Shown here: piece by piece, positions 58,029 through 64,000 of the stretch | Numbering within the stretch: the stretch's first letter is position 1 | Layout of the letters: every line of letters begins with the position of its first letter | From: Kingdonia uniflora | Taxonomy: Eukaryota > Streptophyta > Magnoliopsida > Ranunculales > Circaeasteraceae | Reading direction: 5' to 3' | NCBI GenBank assembly: GCA_014058105.1 | Contig: JACGCM010002156.1 | Location: 806,001-870,000 of the forward strand | DNA length: 64,000 nucleotides | The notes under the pieces: generated by a model | The model's input: the letters and a program-made list of their open reading frames with translations, nothing else | What the model was told of the DNA's origin: nothing | Database searches by the model: none | Position numbers and translations under genes: made by a program

Positions 58029-59517
58029 TTTATTTTTTATCATAAAATCATATCCCCTTTCTTATGTTAGTCTAATGTGATATTTTATCACTATATCTTT
58101 CTTAAATTCGATATATATACATACAATTGTTTGAGTTTTACTCACCACTACATCACTCTATATGTTACTATTTTCGACATTTTTACTTATGTTTGTTATT
58201 CAAACAATAAACCATCGATATCATTTTCATTCGAGAATTAATTAATTTTTTTAACATTTATTTTGTTCTTTCTCGAAGTTTACTACCGGAATAAAAGCTT
58301 CTTGAAGACGTTTCAGTTTCCCGCCAAGCAGAGATCCAATACAAAATTTTTAAATTTTTTGTTATCTCCGGGCACTAAATTCAGCGCATATATGTCATAC
58401 ATCCAGCAAAATGCTTCACCCTTTATCCGAAACACTCACCATAAAATTCCAATACCGTAAGACTTACGGTACCTACAATTCATTCTCTCTCCACGTCCCT
58501 CGAAACTTTGACCTTGATGACGTGTTGCATGGATATCCCTCTTCTTCGCAATTTTGGTTCTCTGAATAAGAACATTAATCTCCTCTATACCAATATTGGA
58601 AACAGGAACAGCAGATGAGCAAAGAGAATCGAAAAACACATAAATTTGTTTAGAAATAATGGTATGTGAATAGTCGCCACCAACGACGGTATTTATAAGG
58701 CCCACACGACTGTTTATCACACCCCTTCGAGATCCTTTGGCCACTCGCCTAACATAATGCCTGGTATGCCTCTTATCGAAGTCTTGCAACCTTCGTCTCC
58801 TTACAACCAACAAACTATTAGATTGTCGTTCTAAATCATCGACATACATCTATATATCCTTGAATTTATCTAATTTCCTCAGAGCAGTTCTTATGCTTAT
58901 AAACAAAGACTACATATCCAATTCCTTGTACCTTAATACATCACCCACTAAAACACATCTAGCCATTTTTGGAAGACTTGCCAAAAAACCATCATATCTT
59001 TCCTTTTTATCTGCCTCATACTTTTCAGGGATATTTGTAACTATAACTCAATAAATCTATCAATAACATCATATTCGAGACTATATATTTGAAAAAACAC
59101 TATTCATTATATATTCTATATTCTTTACATAATACTCAAACATCGATAAAAATTATATTTCACATTCACTCCTCATTACTTTGACAAACGTTACAGATCG
59201 ACCTACAGGTTACATTACATCAGTTAACTTCATATCAAGTCTTATACACCTCCAGTATGAAATATTCATTCAAGAATAAAAACGATGATTGTGCGGAAGA
59301 AGATTTCCAATCTCCGTCTTCCTTCTCCACCACCACCATCTCCTCCTCTGTAATCCCCACTGCCTTATACGCCACAAGGATTACAGTAACGACAACAGCC
59401 AGAGTAGCCCCCACAATTGGTTACGCCCGCAACAACATCTTTTTCTTCCACCATCGCGTAGGCTAAATTGCGCATATTATTTATACGCTCCGTAGTCGTT
59501 ACAATAACATAATAATA
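58029..59517 (-). other. Outer-element antisense region, decayed spacer
   Basis: This contains a 137-residue Arg-rich frame (58849-58436, YVRRVAKGSRRGVINSRVG) that I do not recognise, and AT-rich sequence without features. It may hold further exons or introns of the antisense gene. Confidence 0.35.
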
Positions 59518-59715
59518 TTAATAAAGAATGAAGAAATCCCTTTCCTCCCTCTTCGCCTCCACTTCTGTCATCCCTTTGTACGATGGCTCAACATGTATGG
59601 GAGTTGCCAAAGAGAGAGAACGCCGACCAAAATATCGCGTCCTCAACTCCCAATACTTAATTTCTTCATGCATCACAAATTCGTCGTGCAACACTTGAGC
59701 TCGTGTGTTCACCAT
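59518..59715 (-). CDS. Antisense ORF 1 of the outer element (65 aa)
   Basis: A 65-residue frame begins MVNTRAQVLHDEF and contains YWELRTRYFGRRSLSLATPI and KGMTEVEAKREERD. It matches the 60-residue frame at 44783-44965 of the nested element in its start, its TRYFGxxSLSLxxPI core and its Glu-rich end. Both frames sit just inside the 3' LTR and point away from it, opposite to pol. It is either a small protein or a first exon. Unknown function. Confidence 0.5.
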   Translation of the reverse strand: MVNTRAQVLHDEFVMHEEIKYWELRTRYFGRRSLSLATPIHVEPSYKGMTEVEAKREERDFFILY

Positions 59716-59940
59716 ATTGCTAAGCAAATACATACCTTCCCATCCCTCTACAAGGCTATTTATAGTCTGTCACACTCCTGCCATTAATGCATATCGAGAC
59801 CATGCAATGACCAAGTCCATTTGACTTTCAACATTGGAAATGACAAACGCAATGTATGAACACCGAAGTTTGAGATACTTTTCAAATTCAGACAGTCTTC
59901 TAGATGCAACAACAAGTAATTGTGTTGAGAATGGGGTGAT

Positions 59941-60464
59941 TGTAGTAGCATATTTCTCAGATTCGATAATGAAAAACTATAAAGAGTCAAGTCGAACATA
60001 TCTAATCGTTTGAGAAGATATTATGGTAGGCGATGCTAGCAAAGCTAAAGATACAGAAACGTTCGAGAAGATGTCAAATGTCCACCTGCAGATCTCGACC
60101 CTCTAACTGTTACACTTGGTCAAATAGAGCCGTTACAAAAGATCCATGAAGTTCGCCCACTATCCATTAAAATAGGAGACCAATTATTTGTAACTGCCTG
60201 TATCCATTATAAATACGGATAACTTACATGTTAAACAGGATCCAGAGAACTCCGTTATTTTCTTATTATTTACTGTCATACATCTCACAACAATTGCAAT
60301 AACTAGCACATATTGAATTTCATCATCAACCCCTTATCGAGGTCGTGATTTTTATTAGGCTTTACTGAGTTTTTATGTAAAATCTAGTGTGTTCTAGCTT
60401 AGAATTGCAACCTCCTTACTGAAGTATTGGCGAAGTTTGCCATCAGGGAAAAAATGCCATTACA
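59941..60464 (+). repeat. 3' LTR of the outer gypsy element
   Basis: TGTAGTAGCA...CCATTACA. Preceded by a short purine-rich tract (GAGAATGGGG). It pairs with 32058-32579, with visibly more differences than the nested LTR pair. Confidence 0.85.
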
Positions 60465-61371
60465 GAGTGTTTGATAACCATTATTCAAAAATTACTTATG
60501 CTATAAATGCTTTTAGCATAACTACTTAAACAAATAAATGTATTTATATCATAGTCGTTACCACACGGCGTTGTAGGTTAAATTACTTAGAGACAACAAT
60601 TTCAAAGTTTTAATAGTTATAATATCCGGTTCGCGTTTGGTCGGTTAGCTGATAATCCGTATCAAATCGGGTGTTGAAACATAGAGGGTTTCGTTCTCAA
60701 GGATGCAAATATCAAAATCGTGAATTAAAACTGGTTTTCATTGATTGAAAATGGTTTACATGGGGAAAAAAAAAGAGAACTACGGTAAAGAAAAAATGGT
60801 AAAATAAAAAGATAACTGTCTTCCCTTTTTACAACTCTCTCTCTTAACCTAACTTCCGCCCTCATCTTCCTCAACAACCCTCATTTTATGGAGATCTTTT
60901 AGCCAAAATCCTGACTAAGTCTTCCAGCAGTTGTTGACTAGTACTAGGCCATCTCCAGCGGCTCTTGACAACTTGTTATCTCCAACAACTATTTAGATTT
61001 TAAAAGTTAGGCTTTAAGACTGCGCTTGGTTGCAATTGTCTTATTACCTGCAATAGTCAAACATACTTTAATTAGGCTCAGTGAAACATAAAATAAGGTC
61101 TTAGATAATGTGAATTGAAGGACAAAAATAGGCATTTTTCATGCCTATTATTAACCCGAACCAAAAACTGAGCCCGAGGCAGTAACTATCGGTTTTTGTA
61201 GTTTTAGATTCATAACCGATCCGGTTAAACTCAAAACTCGGACCAAACCGCTCGGTTCGGCTCTTTGGGTTGGCCTGTTCTATCCTAGCTGTATGATTGT
61301 ACCACATTTTAGGTTGCGTAGTTCGTACACCTCCCGCTTATTTATTAAACTTTTTACACGAAACATCACAA
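60465..61371. other. RAD54 upstream region
   Basis: AT-rich. A stretch at 61150-61275 is rich in CCGAACC/CGGTTCGG phrases similar to those near 30160-30300 and is probably a dispersed repeat. No gene is recognised. Confidence 0.45.
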
Positions 61372-61384
61372 TTTTCCCGCCAAA
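61372..61384 (+). promoter_or_regulatory. E2F binding site upstream of RAD54
   Basis: TTTTCCCGCCAAA fits the E2F consensus TTTSSCGS on both strands and lies about 60 bp before the start codon. A second CCTCCCGCTT lies at about 61330. E2F control at the G1/S transition is established for plant replication and recombination genes. Confidence 0.65.
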
Positions 61385-61444
61385 TGGGCACAATTTCAAA
61401 CAGCAAAACTTGTAGAGGAAGAGTTTCACCGAAATAACATAGCC

Positions 61445-63495
61445 ATGGGAGACGACCACGATCTCTCAGTTTCTAACCCTAGCGACGATTCAAGCGAAGA
61501 CGATAACGATGAAGAGTACCGAATCGAGATCAGAGATCAACATTCCCATCTCGACCCCCCATCTTCTGAATCCGACGACGACGAAGAAGATCGTAAATCT
61601 CAAAACGTCTCTGCTCTCATCAGGTACACACAACTACAATTGATCCCATTTCGATTAATTGGATCTTTGATTTGTTTCTAGGGTGGGTTTTAATTAGGGT
61701 TTTGATTTGCAGAGGTGATCTTGTTGTGAAACGGCAATCGTTGATTCCGCGTGTGCTTACTGTGTCAGAAGGAGCAGCTATGGCTAGGAAACCATTTAAA
61801 CCTCCGTTTGCAGATGGTTACAATGACCAGAGAGAGCAGCTTGTTCGTCGGCTTAATGCTCGGAAGAGGTTTGTACCGTGGGGTTCGACAACACCGATTT
61901 TGGTGTCGGCGGTAACTAATCTTGTGAATGTTGTTCATAGTAATGACGAGAAAGATGATGCTGGCCAGAGTCTGCCACCTGGGATTGAGCCTTTGGTATT
62001 GTGGCAACCTGAGGGAGTTACGAGTGGGTACTGTAAGCCGATTGCTGTTGATCATTTGCTTGTTCAGTTTCTTCGTCCTCATCAAAGGTATAACAATTGA
62101 TTAAGTTATTTGTTGCATTTATCTCTTGCAAAGCTATATGTGTTGTTTGATGAAATTCTGCAGAGACCCATTTGTTTTTTGTTTTTGTAACAGTGGGATT
62201 CTCTTATAAATATGCCCAAATGGATTCCTCTGCTATTAACTGAAGAAAAGTTAATCAATAAGCCCAGTATAGAGGAATATATACTAGTATGCATATACAA
62301 CATCTAGGAAACGACTATCTCTGTTTGTGACTTTGGAAGGGGAAGATTAATTTTTGTTGACAGGCCTTCAAATTAAAGAAATATTAGGGGGGGGGAGTGT
62401 TTGAAATTATTTTTCAGAGAAACATAAATTTGTATATAATAGCAAGAAGTGCCTCACACATGGTCCTTCGCTTATTTAAATTGAAATACAGTTTCCAAGA
62501 TGTCATCAGGTTAACTTTAATTTTGATGCAGAGAAGGTGTTCAGTTCATGTTTGACTGTGTATCCGGTTTGACTACTTCTCCTGATAATTATGGATGCAT
62601 TCTGGCCGATGACATGGGGTAAATATTTAATTATATGGTTTGTTATGTCCTTTCTCTTCTTTCGCATTCTCAGTTTTTAATTCTTCTCTTTTCTGCATGC
62701 TTCATTTCTGCAGTTTGGGGAAAACTTTGCAATCTATCACTTTGCTGTACACTCTTCTTCGACAGGGATTTGATGGGGAACCATTGGTTAAGAAAGCAAT
62801 CATTGTCACTCCTACTAGCCTTGTCAGTAACTGGGAGTCTGAAATTAAAAAGTGGGTTGGAGAAAGAGTTCGACTAGTTGCTCTTTGTGAAAGCACCGAG
62901 ACGACGTTATCTCTGGAATTGATAGTTTCATAAGACCCCGAGGTCCTTTTCAAGTAAGCTTTTGTGCCTGCAACGAACTTCCGTTGTCTAATTTGGTAAG
63001 TTTGTTGACTGATGTAGTCATCCAACGTTGTGCAAGGTGCTAATTGTTTCCTATGAGACATTTCGGATGCATTCATCAAAGTTCGACAAAAGTGGCTCCT
63101 GTGATCTTCTCATATGTGACGAGGCTCACAGACTGAAGAATGATCAGACATTAACTAATAGGGTAGGGAAATGACGAAGTTTGTAATTTACTATGAATGA
63201 CTGTATCTCTCAAAATTTTCTGTCATTGTGTGACTGCTTTAATAATTATTGTTGCCTTTCAGGCTTTGGCTGCTCTTTCCTGCAGGAGGCGGATCCTACT
63301 GTCGGGAACTCCAATGCAGGCAAGACAACATTTAGTCCTTCTCATTGATCTACCTCATGAAGTCTTCGTGTTTTCTTTTCTTCATAGTTATTGGATTTTT
63401 TTTTCCAGAATGACCTAGAGGAGTTCTTTGCCATGGTTAATTTTACTAATCCAGGAGTTCTGGGAGATGTTGTATATTTTCGTCGCTACTATGAG
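61445..63495 (+). CDS. RAD54: DNA repair/recombination ATPase RAD54, 5' part (one frameshift)
   Basis: RAD54 is a SNF2-type dsDNA translocase that works with RAD51 in homologous recombination in the nucleus. Seven exons are visible: 61445-61623, 61713-62087, 62532-62618, 62714-62953, 63037-63162, 63263-63319 and 63409-63495. The acidic N-terminus is followed by the RAD54 signature [14 protein letters not shown] and [13 protein letters not shown], then [19 protein letters not shown], the Walker A region ADDMGLGKTLQS (about residues 210-220), [23 protein letters not shown] in [13 protein letters not shown] (about 322-325) and [20 protein letters not shown]. In exon 4 the frame breaks after ALCEST; the family sequence [13 protein letters not shown] follows one frame over, so one base is missing near 62895. 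Intron 6 has a GC donor (CAG/GCAAGA). The helicase C-terminal half lies beyond the window. Confidence 0.95.
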
Positions 63496-64000
63496 GTGAT
63501 TTCATAACTACATCTCATTTATACTCAATTGTTTGATGTCAGTTTCCTTATTCATATTAGGTTTCTTGTTGTAGCTTTGAAGGGTATGTACGGAGTACAG
63601 TTGTGCTGTATTAGCTTGTGGACCATTATTAAGGCATAGTAGTATTAGAAGTATAGTATTTTGTTACAACGAGCAATCTACTATTATTTACTAATTTAAT
63701 TGGGATTTATGGCGGTATATATCAATTTATAACTAGAACAAATACAGTCGAACTACGATAAGTTTATCTTAATATAGATTTTATTCTCCACTTAAAGTGG
63801 GTAAAAATTCATAGTTTGGTTGGTTCATTGCAAACCTCCTTTTTCTTTTTCTATTTTTCATGTATACCTCTGGGCGTTTTGCATAGTGGAACTTAGGTGC
63901 CCTTCTCACTTTTAGAGGGAGATTTAGGTTCTTCAAAAGAAAGTCTTGCACTAAAAGACTACTAAACTTTCTCATTTTATAACAGTGGCAGCATTAAACA

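Larger units (their letters stand above)
32058..60464 (+). mobile_element. Old Ty3/gypsy (Tat-like) retrotransposon, split by two insertions
   Basis: Paired direct LTRs (32058-32579 and 59941-60464) enclose gag, protease, RT-RNase H and integrase remnants on the plus strand, and a long coding region on the minus strand near the 3' LTR. Removing the hAT insertion and the nested gypsy element with their duplications leaves about 11.4 kb, a normal Tat-lineage size. Many stops and frame breaks show the element is dead. A 5-bp target duplication could not be confirmed: ATTAC precedes the 5' LTR but GAGTG follows the 3' LTR. Confidence 0.8.

Noticed and set aside
58436..58849. 137-residue Arg-rich frame as an independent host gene
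   Set aside because: It lies inside the outer gypsy element on the antisense strand and shows no host family; kept only as part of the decayed antisense region.
60464..60469. ATTAC on both sides as target duplication of the outer gypsy element
   Set aside because: On the right, ATTAC overlaps the LTR end (compare TATTATA at the 5' LTR end), so it is not a clean flanking duplication.

Overview
This window is nuclear DNA of a flowering plant, most likely a eudicot. The evidence is an intron-containing tRNA-Tyr, short GT-AG introns (mostly 80-150 bp), plant-specific families (a WEB1-type chloroplast-movement protein, calmodulin-like EF-hand proteins) and plant transposon lineages. I see no organellar or bacterial sequence.

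Left part (1-23 kb) is gene-rich: tRNA-Tyr (-), the KEOPS subunit CGI121 (-, with one very long first intron), a WEB1-like coiled-coil gene (-, broken by one missing base), a small half-helicase gene (+, with a 990-bp MITE just upstream), VMA21 (-), tRNA-Arg(CCT) (+), two unrelated-looking EF-hand calcium sensors (+), and the spliceosome factor ISY1 (-).

Middle part (23-32 kb) starts with a 5.9-kb DNA transposon, PIF/Harbinger-like by its ends and its Myb/SANT-like ORF, inserted 141 bp upstream of the ISY1 start codon. It also carries a GRF zinc-finger ORF but no recognisable transposase. A GC-rich repeat cluster and a tRNA-like SINE follow.

32.06-60.46 kb is one nested transposon block. An old Ty3/gypsy element (+ strand pol, LTRs at 32058-32579 and 59941-60464) was interrupted by a 3.56-kb hAT transposon (36985-40544) inside pol, and by a younger 13.45-kb gypsy element (43720-57168, pol on the minus strand, 5-bp duplication ATACT). 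Both gypsy elements look like the Tat lineage. Each carries, between integrase and its 3' LTR, a long coding region on the strand opposite to gag-pol. The two antisense regions start with related ~60-residue proteins, and the younger one shows in-frame GT-AG introns. None of the gag-pol sets is intact.

Right end (61.4-64 kb) holds the first seven exons of the recombination ATPase RAD54 (+), with an E2F-type site upstream and one missing base in exon 4; the gene runs off the window. The single-base losses in WEB1 and RAD54, in otherwise clean genes, look more like assembly errors than gene death.
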